NCBI GenBank assembly: GCA_023151255.1
Contig: JAKLJG010000009.1
Span: 42,277 to 106,276 of the forward strand
Direction of reading: 5' to 3'
Source: Cyclobacteriaceae bacterium
Lineage (GTDB): Bacteria; Bacteroidota; Bacteroidia; Cytophagales; Cyclobacteriaceae
DNA: 64,000 nt
Of this stretch, positions 39,256 through 49,881 are shown piece after piece (position 1 is the stretch's first letter; each line of letters starts with the position of its first letter). Below the pieces are notes generated by a model that did not search any database, was not told the DNA's origin, and was given only the letters and a program-made list of their open reading frames with translations. The position numbers and the translations under genes are program-made.

Positions 39256-40725
39256 CCAATTACGGGTTCGCTCAACAGCCTTTTTCCAGCCGGCATATAG
39301 TTTATCGCGCCTGGCTTCGTCCATTTCAGGTTTAAAAATCTTTTGAACCCTGCGGCTCCCAACAATGTCCTGCTTTTTCCATAACCCGGCCTTAATGCCG
39401 GCCAGAAAAGCCGCTCCCAATGCGGTTGATTCAATTACCTCCGGGCGCTCCACTTCTGTACCCAGAATGTCAGCCTGAAACTGCATCAGGATATTGTTGG
39501 CGCAGGCACCGCCATCAACTTTTAAGCGGGCTAACTTTAAGCCAGCGTCTTCTTCCATAGCATTCAACACATCTTTGGTTTGATAGGCCATGGATTCAAG
39601 CGTTGCCTTAATAATATGATCTTTACCTGTATCGCGGGTGAGTCCGAAAATTGCTCCACGTGCATACATATCCCAGTAAGGGGCTCCTAATCCCGCAAAT
39701 GCAGGAACCACATACACATCATTTGAGCCGAGCGCCTTTGCTGCAAAGTATTCTGAGTCTTTTGATTCGTCAATAAATCCTAAACTATCGCGCAACCATT
39801 GAACAGCAGCACCCGCAATAAATACACTGCCTTCCAGAGCGTATTCTACCTTATTATCAAGGCCCCAGGCAATGGTTGTAATCAATCCGCTTTTTGACGA
39901 GTGGATTTTAGTGCCCGTATTCATCAGCATAAAACAACCCGTGCCATAGGTATTTTTAGCCATTCCCGGCTCAAAACAAGCCTGGCCAAACAAAGCAGCC
40001 TGCTGATCGCCCGCTACTCCGTAAATCGGAATATCAACCCCGTTGATGCGAAAAGTTCCGAAATCATCTGACGATTGCATTACCCGCGGCAACATGGAAG
40101 CCGGAATACCCAGTGTATCCAGTAATTTTTCATCCCATTTCAGGTTACGGATATTAAACAGCATGGTACGTGACGCATTCGACACATCAGTGGCATGTAC
40201 CTTTTTATTGGTAAGGTTCCAAATCAGCCAGGTATCAACCGTACCAAATAATAAATCACCTTTAGCAGCCAGTGCTTTCGCACCCGGAACCTGATCCAGT
40301 ATCCATTTGATCTTAGTAGATGAAAAATAAGAATCAATAACAAGGCCGGTGTTATATTGAATGTAATCGGCTAAACCTCGTGTTTTCAATCCTTCGCAGT
40401 ACGAGGCTGTACGTTTATCTTGCCATACCAGGGCGTTGTAAACAGGCTGACCGGTATGTTTATTCCAAACTACAGTGGTTTCGCGCTGATTGGTGATGCC
40501 TATTGCCAAAATGGATTTGGGAGAGATTGCTTTCTTTACAATCAGAGAATGAAGAACTTCCAACTGCGTGTTTAAAATTTCTAATGGGTCATGCTCAACC
40601 CAGCCCGACTGGGGAAAAATCTGTCTGAATTCTTTTTGTTCAATCGCTTCAATCTCCGCACGTTCATTCACCAGCACTGCACGCGAACTGGTTGTACCTT
40701 GATCAAGTGCGATGATGTAACTCAT
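39247..40725 (-). CDS. glpK: Glycerol kinase
   Basis: The 492-residue FGGY-family kinase phosphorylates glycerol to sn-glycerol 3-phosphate. Landmarks are the ATP-site [13 protein letters not shown] (residues 8-20), QSGWVEHDP, the substrate motif [24 protein letters not shown], and the C-terminal FGGY-like signature region [11 protein letters not shown]. Length is normal. The ATG touches the stop codon of glpF (TGAATG), so the two are co-translated as an uptake and phosphorylation module. No glpD is in the window. Confidence 0.97.
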   Translation of the reverse strand: MSYIIALDQGTTSSRAVLVNERAEIEAIEQKEFRQIFPQSGWVEHDPLEILNTQLEVLHSLIVKKAISPKSILAIGITNQRETTVVWNKHTGQPVYNALVWQDKRTASYCEGLKTRGLADYIQYNTGLVIDSYFSSTKIKWILDQVPGAKALAAKGDLLFGTVDTWLIWNLTNKKVHATDVSNASRTMLFNIRNLKWDEKLLDTLGIPASMLPRVMQSSDDFGTFRINGVDIPIYGVAGDQQAALFGQACFEPGMAKNTYGTGCFMLMNTGTKIHSSKSGLITTIAWGLDNKVEYALEGSVFIAGAAVQWLRDSLGFIDESKDSEYFAAKALGSNDVYVVPAFAGLGAPYWDMYARGAIFGLTRDTGKDHIIKATLESMAYQTKDVLNAMEEDAGLKLARLKVDGGACANNILMQFQADILGTEVERPEVIESTALGAAFLAGIKAGLWKKQDIVGSRRVQKIFKPEMDEARRDKLYAGWKKAVERTRNWLD

Positions 40726-41430
40726 TCAAAACAATGCTTGATAAATAAATGCACCGACCAGTCCGCCAAGTACAGGTCCAACCACGGGTATCCAGGCATA
40801 CGCCCAGTCGGACGGGCCCTTACCGGTAATGGGTAAAATATAATGAGCTAAGCGAGGGCCCAGATCGCGTGCCGGGTTGATGGCAAAGCCTGTAGTGCCA
40901 CCCAGACTCACACCAATAGAAATGATTAACAACCCAACCACCAGCGGATTTAAGCCTTCGGTAAACTTATTTGCACCAATGGTTAATAATCCTAAAACCA
41001 AAACTGCTGTTGCTATGATTTCGCTAAGCAGGTTGTTAAAGGTTGAGCGGATGGCTGGACCAGTACAAAACACAGCAAGTTTCACAGCCTGGTCATCGCT
41101 GACCTTCCAATGCGGCAAGTAGTGTAACCACACGATAACCGCCCCCGTAAACGCACCGGCCAATTGAGCCAGGCAATACCCGGGAACAAGTTGCCACGTA
41201 AAACTCCCGGTGTAAGCAAGGGCCAGCGTAACAGCCGGATTGAGGTGAGCTCCGCTGTACTGACCAACAGCATAAATTGCCAGCGTAACGGCAAGCCCCC
41301 AGCCAATTACAATTGTCAACCATCCGGCATCATGAGATTTTGTTTGCTTTAACACAATCGCGGCAACCACGCCATTGCCCAACACGATAAGGGTTAATGC
41401 ACCTAAATATTCTGCCAGAAACGGAGACAT
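40726..41430 (-). CDS. glpF: Glycerol facilitator (aquaglyceroporin)
   Basis: The 234-residue MIP channel has six transmembrane helices and two pore half-helices, with NPA motifs SGAHLNPAVTLA and GFAINPARDLGPR. The Asp in the second motif (NPARD) is typical of glycerol-conducting GlpF rather than water-only AqpZ. Glycerol entering here is trapped by the downstream kinase glpK, which begins directly after its stop codon. It is 53 bp downstream of parC on the same strand. Confidence 0.95.
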   Translation of the reverse strand: MSPFLAEYLGALTLIVLGNGVVAAIVLKQTKSHDAGWLTIVIGWGLAVTLAIYAVGQYSGAHLNPAVTLALAYTGSFTWQLVPGYCLAQLAGAFTGAVIVWLHYLPHWKVSDDQAVKLAVFCTGPAIRSTFNNLLSEIIATAVLVLGLLTIGANKFTEGLNPLVVGLLIISIGVSLGGTTGFAINPARDLGPRLAHYILPITGKGPSDWAYAWIPVVGPVLGGLVGAFIYQALF

Positions 41431-41483
41431 CAGATTTGTTTAGGGCAAGATACATGAAAAAGCAATACCCTGAAGAAGTGCTT

Positions 41484-44264
41484 CTAAAGCTCCAATTCTA
41501 TTGTCTCACCTACCCCAAACGATTTACCGGTATTTTTCGGCTTCGTCTTTTTACCCTTTTCGGTTACCTTTTGCTTTTGACCTTTTGCTGTCTCTCCGAA
41601 AAGGTTTTGCTGAACCGCCTTTCCATCTTTGCCTTTTGTTGGCGGCTTTTCCTTTTTTTTTTGAGTTTCTTTTACCTTCTCAGTTACAACTGAAACAGGC
41701 TCATCCTCTTTTGAATCGTCACCGGGCACCGGTTGCTCTTGTGTCTCTTCAGACAAGGATACTTTCAAAACTTTATGCTGCGATAGCCGGTTGCCAAGGG
41801 CTTTCCAGCCTTTCACATCAATCAGGTCCTCCAGGTTAATCTGCTCAACTATTTTATCTTTCCCTTTTCCCTTTACTAACTCAATTTCCACTTCGGGCGT
41901 ATCGGATAAAGTTGCCAATATCAGGCGCGAGCCGATAGCTTCTGAAATAAATCCAAATTCCTTATCGGGTGTGCTGGTTTCAACCAAAAAGCGCTTAACC
42001 ATGTATTGTTTTGATTCACCGTCAACATAAACGGCTGAAACCGGTTTCTTCGGATTGAATTTCTCAACACGAAGGGTCTTTTCCGGATCGAACCGGTTGT
42101 TCAGGTCGTAGCCGGTGATTTTATACGAGCCGTTACGCATAAAGGCAATCACCTGATCATTGCCGTCAAACTTACCCAGGTACCGGCCGCGTTTATCCTT
42201 ATTCAACCGTCCCGAATCGGCATCGTACCACAGATCGAGTTTACTCAATGTTGAGGTACCTGCCTGCAGAAAATCAACCTTGCGGATGGGATACTTCGTA
42301 AGGGTATTTCCCCGTGCACCGCGACCTTTAACTTCCAGGTCAGCAAAGTCAAATTCAAAAACTTTTTTACGCGCGGTACTCGATTGAGAGAGTTTTACTT
42401 CCACCACTTCAGCTTCACCGTTCGGGTTACCACTGATGTAGTGAACTCGGCTATTGGGATTGCCCTGTGTTAGATCATATTCTTTATCACGGATGACGCC
42501 CGGCATGGTGAAGCGTTTGACAAATCCTTTACCGGTTTTTCCGTCAGAATAAATCATGTTATACACCATTCGGTCATCGCCTTTCTTCCAAACCCCGATA
42601 TACATGATGTCTTTACCCATAAACACTTTCTCGCTAATGCGCGAAACGAGCGCTTTCCCGTCTTTGCGGATGGCGATAATGTCATCCAGTTCAGAGCAAT
42701 CGCACACGTATTCATCGCGTTTCAGCCCCCAGCCGGCAAAACCGTCAGCGCGGTTTACATACAATTTCTGGTTGATGGCAATTACTTCAGTTGCCGTTAC
42801 CGACTGGAAGCTCCTGATCTCGGTTTTGCGTTCGCGGCCCTTGCCATATTTTGTTAGCAGGTTTTGATAATAGGCAATGGCATAATCGGTAAGGTGCTTC
42901 AGGTGATGTTCAGTTTCTTTTAATTCCTTTTCCAGGTCGCGCAACAGTTCATCGGCCTTAAACGAATCATACTTTGATATGCGCTTAATTTTTATCTCGG
43001 TCAGTTTAACAATATCGTCCGTAGTAATCTCGCGGTAGAATTTCTTTTTGTGAGGTTTCAGGCCCTTATCGATGGTGGCGAGTACTTCTTCCCATGTTTC
43101 GCAATCTTCGATGTCGCGGTAAATCCGGTTCTCAATAAAAATCTTTTCCAGCGATGAGAAGAGGATCTTTTCTTTGAGTTCGCCACGCTTTATTTCCAAC
43201 TCGCGTTTAAGCAGCGTTACCGTTTGCTGGGTATTATATTTTAGAATGTCGTTAACACCCATGAACCGGGGTTTGTCTTCTACGATAACGCAGGCATTGG
43301 GTGAAATGCTGATCTCACAATCCGTAAAAGCGTACAATGCATCCATAGCTATTTCAGGCGACTGCCCGGGCTGTAGATGAATTTGTATTTCAACGTCCTT
43401 GGCGGTGTTATCAATTACCTGCCGGATTTTGATTTGTCCCTTCTCGCTGGCCTTTACTATGGATTCAATTAATGAAGTAGTTGTAGTAGAAAACGGAATC
43501 TCCCTTACGATAAGCGTTTTTTTATCGGCCACCTCAATTTTAGCACGTACCTTTATTTTACTGCCACGTTTGCCCTGATCGTATTCGGTAAAATCGGCAA
43601 TGCCGCCTGTTGGAAAGTCCGGGTAAATTTTCGGGTTCTTTCCTTTTAGTACATCAATGGAGGCCTTGATGAGTTCGCAGAAATTATGAGGCAGTATTTT
43701 GGTTGAAAGCCCCACGGCAATACCGTCTACCCCCTGGGCCAGCAGCAGCGGAAATTTGACCGGCAAGGTTACCGGCTCTTTTTTCCGGCCATCGTACGAT
43801 AGCTGCCACTCGGTGGTTTGCGGATTGTAAACCACTTCCAGTGCAAATTTAGAGAGCCTTGCTTCGATGTACCGCGGTGCGGCTGCGCCATCGCCCGTAC
43901 GGATGTCGCCCCAGTTGCCCTGGGTTTCAATGAGTAAATCTTTTTGCCCGATGTTAACAATGGCCTCACCGATGGCTGCATCGCCATGCGGATGGTACTG
44001 CATGGTATTACCGATAACGTTGGCCACCTTGTTAAAACGGCCATCATCCATTTCTCGGAGCGAGTGCATGATTCTGCGCTGTACCGGTTTAAGGCCGTCT
44101 TCAATGCGCGGCACGGCACGTTCAAGAATTACATACGAGGCATAGTCGAGAAACCAGTTCTGATAAAGGCCATCGATGCCTACTGAAATGATCCCATCCT
44201 TATCCTTGTTACCTTTTAACTTTACTTCTGGCGTTTTTACTACCTTCTTTTTTTTGCTCATCAC
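41484..44264 (-). CDS. parC: DNA topoisomerase IV subunit A
   Basis: The 926-residue protein is the cleavage subunit of topoisomerase IV, which decatenates daughter chromosomes. The catalytic tyrosine is Tyr132 (GAAAPRYIEARLS). The QRRIMHSL region (quinolone pocket) is at residues 62-69 and HPHGDAAIGEAI at 91-102. Beta-pinwheel blades follow, then a long Lys/Glu-rich tail (about 835-926) that includes QQNLF (885-889), a possible sliding-clamp-binding motif. It lies 44 bp after parE. Its type is ParC rather than GyrA by pairing with ParE and by the Bacteroidota-style N-terminus. Confidence 0.93.
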   Translation of the reverse strand: MMSKKKKVVKTPEVKLKGNKDKDGIISVGIDGLYQNWFLDYASYVILERAVPRIEDGLKPVQRRIMHSLREMDDGRFNKVANVIGNTMQYHPHGDAAIGEAIVNIGQKDLLIETQGNWGDIRTGDGAAAPRYIEARLSKFALEVVYNPQTTEWQLSYDGRKKEPVTLPVKFPLLLAQGVDGIAVGLSTKILPHNFCELIKASIDVLKGKNPKIYPDFPTGGIADFTEYDQGKRGSKIKVRAKIEVADKKTLIVREIPFSTTTTSLIESIVKASEKGQIKIRQVIDNTAKDVEIQIHLQPGQSPEIAMDALYAFTDCEISISPNACVIVEDKPRFMGVNDILKYNTQQTVTLLKRELEIKRGELKEKILFSSLEKIFIENRIYRDIEDCETWEEVLATIDKGLKPHKKKFYREITTDDIVKLTEIKIKRISKYDSFKADELLRDLEKELKETEHHLKHLTDYAIAYYQNLLTKYGKGRERKTEIRSFQSVTATEVIAINQKLYVNRADGFAGWGLKRDEYVCDCSELDDIIAIRKDGKALVSRISEKVFMGKDIMYIGVWKKGDDRMVYNMIYSDGKTGKGFVKRFTMPGVIRDKEYDLTQGNPNSRVHYISGNPNGEAEVVEVKLSQSSTARKKVFEFDFADLEVKGRGARGNTLTKYPIRKVDFLQAGTSTLSKLDLWYDADSGRLNKDKRGRYLGKFDGNDQVIAFMRNGSYKITGYDLNNRFDPEKTLRVEKFNPKKPVSAVYVDGESKQYMVKRFLVETSTPDKEFGFISEAIGSRLILATLSDTPEVEIELVKGKGKDKIVEQINLEDLIDVKGWKALGNRLSQHKVLKVSLSEETQEQPVPGDDSKEDEPVSVVTEKVKETQKKKEKPPTKGKDGKAVQQNLFGETAKGQKQKVTEKGKKTKPKNTGKSFGVGETIELEL

Positions 44265-44308
44265 TTAACTGATCTTCGTTACGCTCGTCACCAATTTACA
44301 GATCTCCC

Positions 44309-46195
44309 TTAAAGAGTTACTGTTTCTTCTTCCGTATCCTCAACTTTATCCAGTTCAATCCGCAGGTTATCAATAATAAAATCCTGTCGATCGGGCGTGT
44401 TTTTGCCCATGTAAAATTCCAGCACATCGCGCAGGTGGCTGTCTTTATCCAGCGTTACCGGTTGCAGCCGGATATCATCACCAATGAACTTACCGAATTC
44501 TTCGGGCGAAATCTCGCCTAATCCTTTAAAGCGGGTTATCTCCGGTTTGCCGCCCAGCTGTTTAATGGCGTTCTGCTTTTCCTCTTCGCTGTAGCAGTAC
44601 AGGGTTTCTTTTTTATTGCGTACGCGGAACAATGGCGTTTCCAGGATGTACACGTGCCCTGCCTTCACCAGGTCGGGAAAGAATTGCAGGAAGAACGTCA
44701 TCAGCAAGAGCCGGATGTGCATCCCGTCCACATCGGCATCGGTGGCGATGATTACCTTGTTGTAACGAAGGCCATCCAGGCCGTCTTCAATATTCAATGC
44801 ATGCTGAAGCAGGTTAAACTCTTCATTTTCATATACTACTTTCTTAGTCAGTCCAAAGCAGTTGAGCGGTTTACCGCGCAAACTGAATACGGCCTGGGTC
44901 TCCACATCGCGCGATTTGGTAATTGAACCACTGGCCGAGTCACCCTCCGTAATAAAGATCATCGACTCACCGGCCCTGTTGCTGTTGTCATCAAAGTGAT
45001 AGCGGCAGTCGCGAAGTTTGCGGTTGTGCAGGTTGGCTTTTTTGGCCCGCTCGTTGGCCAGTTTTTTTATGCCGGCAATTTCTTTGCGTTCGCGCTCCGA
45101 CTGCATAATGCGTTTGAGCATGGCATCGGCCACGGCTGGATTTTTATGCAGAAATATTTCAAGCTCTTTCGCAACAAAATCGCCTACGTAATTCCTTATA
45201 GAAGGCCCCTCCGGGGCCATGTTAATGGAGCCGAGCTTGGTTTTGGTTTGCGACTCAAACACGGGTTCCTGCACACGCACGGCAATGGCCGCCACAATGC
45301 TGGCCCGGATGTCAGCCGCATCAAAATCCTTTTTGTAAAAATCGCGAACCGCTTTTACCACACCTTCGCGGAATGCGGCCAGGTGGGTGCCTCCCTGTGT
45401 GGTGTTCTGGCCGTTAACGAACGAATAGTATTCTTCACCATACTGGTTGCCGTGGGTCATGGCTACCTCAATATCGTTACCCTTAAAGTGAATTATCGGG
45501 TAACGGATCTCTTCCGGATCGGCTTTTTGCTTCAGCAGGTCCAGCAGGCCGTCTTTCGAATAAAACTTTTTACCGTTGTAGTTAATGGTGAGGCCGGCAT
45601 TGAGGAAGGCATAGTTCCACATCAAATCGTCCAGGTACTCCGGAATGAAGTGGTAGTTTTTAAACATGGTGTTGTCGGGCTCAAACACCACCAGGGTTCC
45701 ATTTCGCTCATTGCTTTTTGATATGCGGGGATCATTGGTTAAAACACCTTTTTTGAACTCCGCCAGTTTGGTCTGTCCATCGCGGAAGGCCTGTACCTTG
45801 AAATAATTGGATAGTGCATTAACGGCTTTTGTACCCACACCATTCAGGCCGACTGATTTCTGGAAGGCCCCTGAGTCGTACTTGGCTCCTGTGTTGATTT
45901 TGGAAACCACCTCTACCACCTTACCCAACGGGATACCCCGACCGTAATCGCGCACGGTAACAGTCTTATCGGTAATCTTTATATCAATCGTTTTACCGAA
46001 GCCCATCATGTGTTCATCGATGCTGTTATCCACCACCTCTTTTACCAGCACATAAATGCCATCATCTTTAGCGGAGCCATCGCCCAGTTTGCCGATATAC
46101 ATACCCGGCCGAAGCCGGATGTGCTCGCGCCAGTCGAGCGACTTGATACTGGCCTCAGTGTACTCGAAGAGGGGGTTGCCTTTATCGGATTTCAT
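44309..46195 (-). CDS. parE: DNA topoisomerase IV subunit B
   Basis: The 628-residue ATPase subunit of topoisomerase IV has the GHKL ATP site [13 protein letters not shown] (residues 53-65), DYGRGIPLG, and [19 protein letters not shown] lid [16 protein letters not shown]. The TOPRIM metal motifs are [11 protein letters not shown] and [16 protein letters not shown]. The length (about 630) fits ParE, lacking the long inserts of proteobacterial GyrB. It is the first gene of the parE-parC unit, which may run on into glpF-glpK. Confidence 0.95.
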   Translation of the reverse strand: MKSDKGNPLFEYTEASIKSLDWREHIRLRPGMYIGKLGDGSAKDDGIYVLVKEVVDNSIDEHMMGFGKTIDIKITDKTVTVRDYGRGIPLGKVVEVVSKINTGAKYDSGAFQKSVGLNGVGTKAVNALSNYFKVQAFRDGQTKLAEFKKGVLTNDPRISKSNERNGTLVVFEPDNTMFKNYHFIPEYLDDLMWNYAFLNAGLTINYNGKKFYSKDGLLDLLKQKADPEEIRYPIIHFKGNDIEVAMTHGNQYGEEYYSFVNGQNTTQGGTHLAAFREGVVKAVRDFYKKDFDAADIRASIVAAIAVRVQEPVFESQTKTKLGSINMAPEGPSIRNYVGDFVAKELEIFLHKNPAVADAMLKRIMQSERERKEIAGIKKLANERAKKANLHNRKLRDCRYHFDDNSNRAGESMIFITEGDSASGSITKSRDVETQAVFSLRGKPLNCFGLTKKVVYENEEFNLLQHALNIEDGLDGLRYNKVIIATDADVDGMHIRLLLMTFFLQFFPDLVKAGHVYILETPLFRVRNKKETLYCYSEEEKQNAIKQLGGKPEITRFKGLGEISPEEFGKFIGDDIRLQPVTLDKDSHLRDVLEFYMGKNTPDRQDFIIDNLRIELDKVEDTEEETVTL

Positions 46196-46391
46196 AGGCT
46201 ACAGGATTTTTGGTGCGCAAGATTAAAAAATGATCCTGACAAGTTTAAAAAGTAATCGGATGTCCGAATAAAGCGAAATTTTAGCGTAAATCACTGCCCT
46301 CGTTAAATTCGTTAACTACAAAAATAAGCGAAGACAATCTGTATAACATGCTGATTGATAGTGAATCACAACTGATGAGTTGAATTACTAT

Positions 46392-46820
46392 TTAGATCGT
46401 ATCTCTTCGCAATAATCGCACAATCGGCCAACCCGCCATCCATACTAATATGAGGCCAACGCTTGAATAGATGACCCAGCCAATCCGACTGAAGTCGAAC
46501 TTTTCGGAGCTGTTATATAAGCCTACGAAACTAAAACCAATAACAAAGAAGATGTTAAACGTGATGACCAGTCCGTGCAACCAGGTGCGAAAGTTCTCAG
46601 ACGGAGTAAGTTTCTTTGAAAACAGGTAAACTAACACATTGAGTACGGCAAGTGTCATCATAGCGGCATAAAATAACCCTTCACGGGCAGCGTAGTAAAC
46701 ATCTTGACCATCCTCGTAAACAGCTACTTCCTCCGGCAGGCCGGCATACACATAGAGCAAGTTGGCTAATGCGGCCAGCATCGACAGAAACCATACTGCC
46801 TTGAAAATCTTTAAAATCAT
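46392..46820 (-). CDS. Small four-helix membrane protein, function unknown
   Basis: The 142-residue protein has four hydrophobic helices (about 5-25, 47-68, 80-104, 112-135) and ends in IVRLLRRDTI. The frame extends upstream to 46988, but that part is polar, overlaps the divergent desaturase gene and looks non-coding. The ATG at 46820, which opens directly into a membrane helix (MILKIFKAVWF), is therefore preferred. No family is recognised. It is divergent from the sterol-desaturase-family gene. Confidence 0.6.
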   Translation of the reverse strand: MILKIFKAVWFLSMLAALANLLYVYAGLPEEVAVYEDGQDVYYAAREGLFYAAMMTLAVLNVLVYLFSKKLTPSENFRTWLHGLVITFNIFFVIGFSFVGLYNSSEKFDFSRIGWVIYSSVGLILVWMAGWPIVRLLRRDTI

Positions 46821-46854
46821 GTTGTAATTTGCGCTGCAAATAAAACAATTCGCC

Positions 46855-48084
46855 TTGGATTTAAACCCAATTGTACTTTCGATACCGGTTTTTTTTATTC
46901 TAATCGGAGTAGAACTGGTGGCTGAGCGAATCACCCACCGAAAGTTGTACCGCTTGCCGGATGCCATTGCCAACCTGAGTTGCGGCATTACCTCGCAACT
47001 AAGCGGATTGTTTCTGAAAATTTTTGCTATCGGGGTTTATGAAATACTCCACCACAACTTCAACCTCTTTACCTGGGAGCGCAACTGGCTGTACTGGCTG
47101 ATGTTATTTTTGCTGGCCGATCTGGCCTACTATTGGGCACACCGCAAGAGCCATGAAATAAACCTGTTCTGGGGCGGGCACGTGGTGCATCATCAAAGCG
47201 AAGAGTATAACCTGTCGGTAGCCCTCCGGCAAAGTTCGCTACAGGTTATCTGGACGTTTGCTTTTAGTCTTCCGCTTGCCTTTCTCGGGTTCCAAACGTT
47301 CGACTTCGCACTGATGTCGGCCCTGATAACACTTTACCAGTTTTGGATCCACACCGAAACCATTAATAAAATGGGTTGGTTCGAATACATTTTCAATACG
47401 CCCTCCCACCACCGGGTGCACCATGGCCGCGACCCTAAATATATTGATAAGAACCATGCCGGAACATTAATTATCTGGGATCGGCTGTTCGGAACTTTTC
47501 AGGAAGAAGAAGAGCGGCCCACTTATGGCATTACCAAACCGATAAACAGCTGGAATGCCGTGTTTGCCAATTTCAGTCATTATGTTGAGATGGGTAAAGA
47601 CCTGAAACGCATTCCGAACTTGGCCGATAAAGTAAAATACCTGTTTGCCAAACCGGGCTGGCTGCCCGAATACCTGGGTGGTTACCGGGCCGCTCCTGAA
47701 GTTGACAAGGCACACTACCGTAAGTATGAAACCGATTCAACCTTATCATTAAGCCTATACGTGTTGTTTCAGTTTACCTTGTGTTTGGTTGGTACCGCCT
47801 GGTTTTTGTTTAAGCAGAGTCAATTCATGCTTGGCGAAAAAGCCATCATCACCGTGCTCATTTCGTTTACGGTTGTTATCTGTGGCGTATTGTTTGAAAA
47901 CCGGCCGTGGGTAAAATGGGCTGAATGGTTCAGGATAATCGGCTACCCGGTGGCCCTGATTACACTTACCTACCTGCTTGACTGGCCCGCGTGGTTTTAT
48001 TACGTGGCAGCCGGGTTTATGGCCGTTTCTCTTCCCTGGTATTATGCACTTGCAAAAGATTATGCGGGCAAAAGTCGCGTTTAG
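46855..48084 (+). CDS. Sterol desaturase / fatty acid hydroxylase family protein
   Basis: The 409-residue polytopic protein has the di-iron histidine clusters of the family: HRKSHEINLFWGGHVVHH (two boxes) and HHRVHHG. Members hydroxylate or desaturate lipids and include alkylglycerol monooxygenases and carotenoid hydroxylases; the substrate here is unknown. The start must be TTG at 46855: no ATG or GTG occurs in frame before the first transmembrane helix. A C-terminal block of four more helices (about 300-405) goes beyond the minimal FA_hydroxylase domain. Confidence 0.87.
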   Translation: MDLNPIVLSIPVFFILIGVELVAERITHRKLYRLPDAIANLSCGITSQLSGLFLKIFAIGVYEILHHNFNLFTWERNWLYWLMLFLLADLAYYWAHRKSHEINLFWGGHVVHHQSEEYNLSVALRQSSLQVIWTFAFSLPLAFLGFQTFDFALMSALITLYQFWIHTETINKMGWFEYIFNTPSHHRVHHGRDPKYIDKNHAGTLIIWDRLFGTFQEEEERPTYGITKPINSWNAVFANFSHYVEMGKDLKRIPNLADKVKYLFAKPGWLPEYLGGYRAAPEVDKAHYRKYETDSTLSLSLYVLFQFTLCLVGTAWFLFKQSQFMLGEKAIITVLISFTVVICGVLFENRPWVKWAEWFRIIGYPVALITLTYLLDWPAWFYYVAAGFMAVSLPWYYALAKDYAGKSRV

Positions 48085-48136
48085 CCTTCTATTTTTTATT
48101 TAGAGCTGCGGCAAACCACTACCGGTTTTCGAGAAT

Positions 48137-48424
48137 ATGAATCTGGCCGATTGGCAGCAGGACCGAAACGGCTGTTCAGGTAAACGGGCTGCAATGGAAC
48201 AGCCTATCGGAAAGCAAAAAAATAAATTGTTGGCGCTAAGTGAACCACAGGTTGTTAAACTGCTTGGCCGGCCCGACCGCAATGAACTTTACAAACGCAA
48301 CCAGAAGTTTTTCTATTATTTTATATACCCCTCGCCCGATTGTGAAATCCCATCAGCGAAAAGCCTTAAACTGGCTATTCGTTTTAATGCCACCGGCCGT
48401 GTTAAAGAAGTTACCATCGAATAA
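48137..48424 (+). CDS. Small protein with BamE-like fold pattern
   Basis: The protein of up to 95 residues is of unknown function. The middle reads LSEPQVVKLLGRPDRNELYKRNQ, followed by FFYYFIYPSPDC and LAIRFNATGRVKEVTIE. This is helix, GxPD turn and beta strands, as in BamE/SmpA-type or lipoprotein-associated small domains. No signal peptide is seen; the N-terminus is uncertain (ATG at 48137 or ATG at 48194). It lies 52 bp after the desaturase-family gene on the same strand. Confidence 0.55.
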   Translation: MNLADWQQDRNGCSGKRAAMEQPIGKQKNKLLALSEPQVVKLLGRPDRNELYKRNQKFFYYFIYPSPDCEIPSAKSLKLAIRFNATGRVKEVTIE

Positions 48425-48430
48425 TCTCAT

Positions 48431-48916
48431 TTAGCTTTTTAGCGCATTCACCGGTAAGTCCCTCTTTTTTCGTTTCGCACGTTCAATTGACCTGCGAAGT
48501 TGATTAACCAACTCATCTTTTGATCTGAAGTTTAATGGGTAAAGTAATGAGGTTTTAAAATAAAATTCATTGCCGAGTTGCTCGGCATGATACAAATTAA
48601 CTTTGTAAACTCCACCCAACGAAGAAATCTCTACAGACTCAATGTTTTCGAGGGGTATAATCAAATCCTGATCAGTACGAAACACATACAGAAATTCATC
48701 ATCAAACGCAACCTGCTGCAACTTCCTTGTAAGCCGCATGATTCGGTAAAAGAAATACGCGTACACGGCACTCTGTGTAACGCCAAAAAATACACTCTGC
48801 CTGAATGATGCAACAACAATACTACCCAGGAGCATGACGTAAGCGGCATACATAACATGCCGGTACGGCCCAAGAAACCGGGACGATAACCGCTTAAGTT
48901 TTTGTTTTGCAGCCAT
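48431..48916 (-). CDS. Membrane-anchored PH-like domain protein
   Basis: The 161-residue protein has a basic N-terminus and two adjacent transmembrane helices (about 20-60). A soluble beta-rich part follows, reading FLYVFRTDQDLIIPLENIESVEIS. This is the typical layout of YcxB/PH-like bacterial membrane proteins, in which a small beta sandwich follows two helices. It ends in a basic helix (RRSIERAKRKKR). Function is unknown. It is divergent from the hydroxybutyryl-CoA dehydrogenase gene. Confidence 0.6.
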   Translation of the reverse strand: MAAKQKLKRLSSRFLGPYRHVMYAAYVMLLGSIVVASFRQSVFFGVTQSAVYAYFFYRIMRLTRKLQQVAFDDEFLYVFRTDQDLIIPLENIESVEISSLGGVYKVNLYHAEQLGNEFYFKTSLLYPLNFRSKDELVNQLRRSIERAKRKKRDLPVNALKS

Positions 48917-48935
48917 CCAATTGCCGTTATCTTTG
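48906..48935 (+). promoter_or_regulatory. Bacteroidota-type promoter of the 3-hydroxyacyl-CoA dehydrogenase gene
   Basis: The -33 TTTG (48906-48909) and -7 TATCTTTG (48928-48935) are separated by 18 bases, a full match to TTTG-N17-23-TAnnTTTG. The ATG at 48956 lies 20 bases downstream. Confidence 0.75.
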
Positions 48936-48955
48936 CCCGCAAAATACTATTGTTA

Positions 48956-49843
48956 ATGAAAAATATTGCTGTTATCGGAAGCGGAACTATGGGCAATGGC
49001 ATTGCACACGTATTCGCGCAGTTTGGTTATGCCGTTGCACTGGTTGACATTTCGGAAGAGGCCCTGAAAAAAGCGTTGGCCACCATCGAAAAAAATCTTG
49101 ACCGGCAGGTGGCCAAACAAGCCATAACCGAAGAAACCAAAAAGCAGGCGCTGGCCAATATCACTACGTTTACCCAACTAAAGGCCGGTGTTGAAACAGC
49201 CGACCTGGTTATAGAGGCCGCCACCGAAAACAGCGATCTGAAACTTAAAATTTTTAAGGAACTGGATGAAGCCGCCCCGGCAAACACCATCCTGGCCACC
49301 AACACCTCCTCGATTTCGATAACGAAAATTGCAAGCGCAACAAAACGTGCCGATAAAGTTATTGGTATGCATTTTATGAACCCCGTGCCCGTAATGAAGC
49401 TGGTCGAGGTAATCCGGGGTTACAACACCAGCAACGAGGTAACCGAAACCATCATGCAGTTATCGAAGATGGTTCAGAAAATTCCGGTTGAAGTGAATGA
49501 CTACCCGGGGTTTGTTGCTAACCGTATTTTAATGCCGATGATCAACGAGGCTATCTATGCCCTTTATGAAGGCGTTGCCGGTGTTGAAGAGATTGACAAT
49601 GTAATGAAACTGGGCATGGCCCACCCGATGGGCCCGTTGCAACTGGCGGACTTCATCGGGCTGGATGTGTGCCTTTCGATATTAACCGTTCTTTACGAAG
49701 GCTTCGGCAACCCGAAATACGCGCCCTGCCCGCTGCTGGTAAACATGGTGCAGGCCGGGCATAAGGGCGTAAAAAGCGGAAACGGTTTTTACACTTATGC
49801 ACCCGGCAGCAAAGACCTGGTGGTAGCTGAACGTTTCAAGTAG
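48956..49843 (+). CDS. 3-hydroxybutyryl-CoA dehydrogenase
   Basis: The 295-residue NAD(P)-dependent enzyme oxidises or reduces (S)-3-hydroxyacyl-CoA (3-hydroxybutyryl-CoA / acetoacetyl-CoA). The Rossmann motif is GSGTMGNGIAHVFAQ (residues 8-22). The catalytic His is in GMHFMNPVPVMKLVEV, and the conserved DYPGFVANRILMPMINEA begins the C-terminal dimer domain. The length fits the short stand-alone class. The frame is open upstream to 48902, but this would run through the promoter, so the ATG at 48956 is chosen. Confidence 0.93.
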   Translation: MKNIAVIGSGTMGNGIAHVFAQFGYAVALVDISEEALKKALATIEKNLDRQVAKQAITEETKKQALANITTFTQLKAGVETADLVIEAATENSDLKLKIFKELDEAAPANTILATNTSSISITKIASATKRADKVIGMHFMNPVPVMKLVEVIRGYNTSNEVTETIMQLSKMVQKIPVEVNDYPGFVANRILMPMINEAIYALYEGVAGVEEIDNVMKLGMAHPMGPLQLADFIGLDVCLSILTVLYEGFGNPKYAPCPLLVNMVQAGHKGVKSGNGFYTYAPGSKDLVVAERFK

Positions 49844-49881
49844 TTGCCGTAGGCTGTTAAATCACTATCAGAATTTTATCT

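Noticed and set aside
44996..45721. Plus-strand frame of 241 codons
   Set aside because: It is antisense to parE, where the ATPase and TOPRIM motifs are intact.
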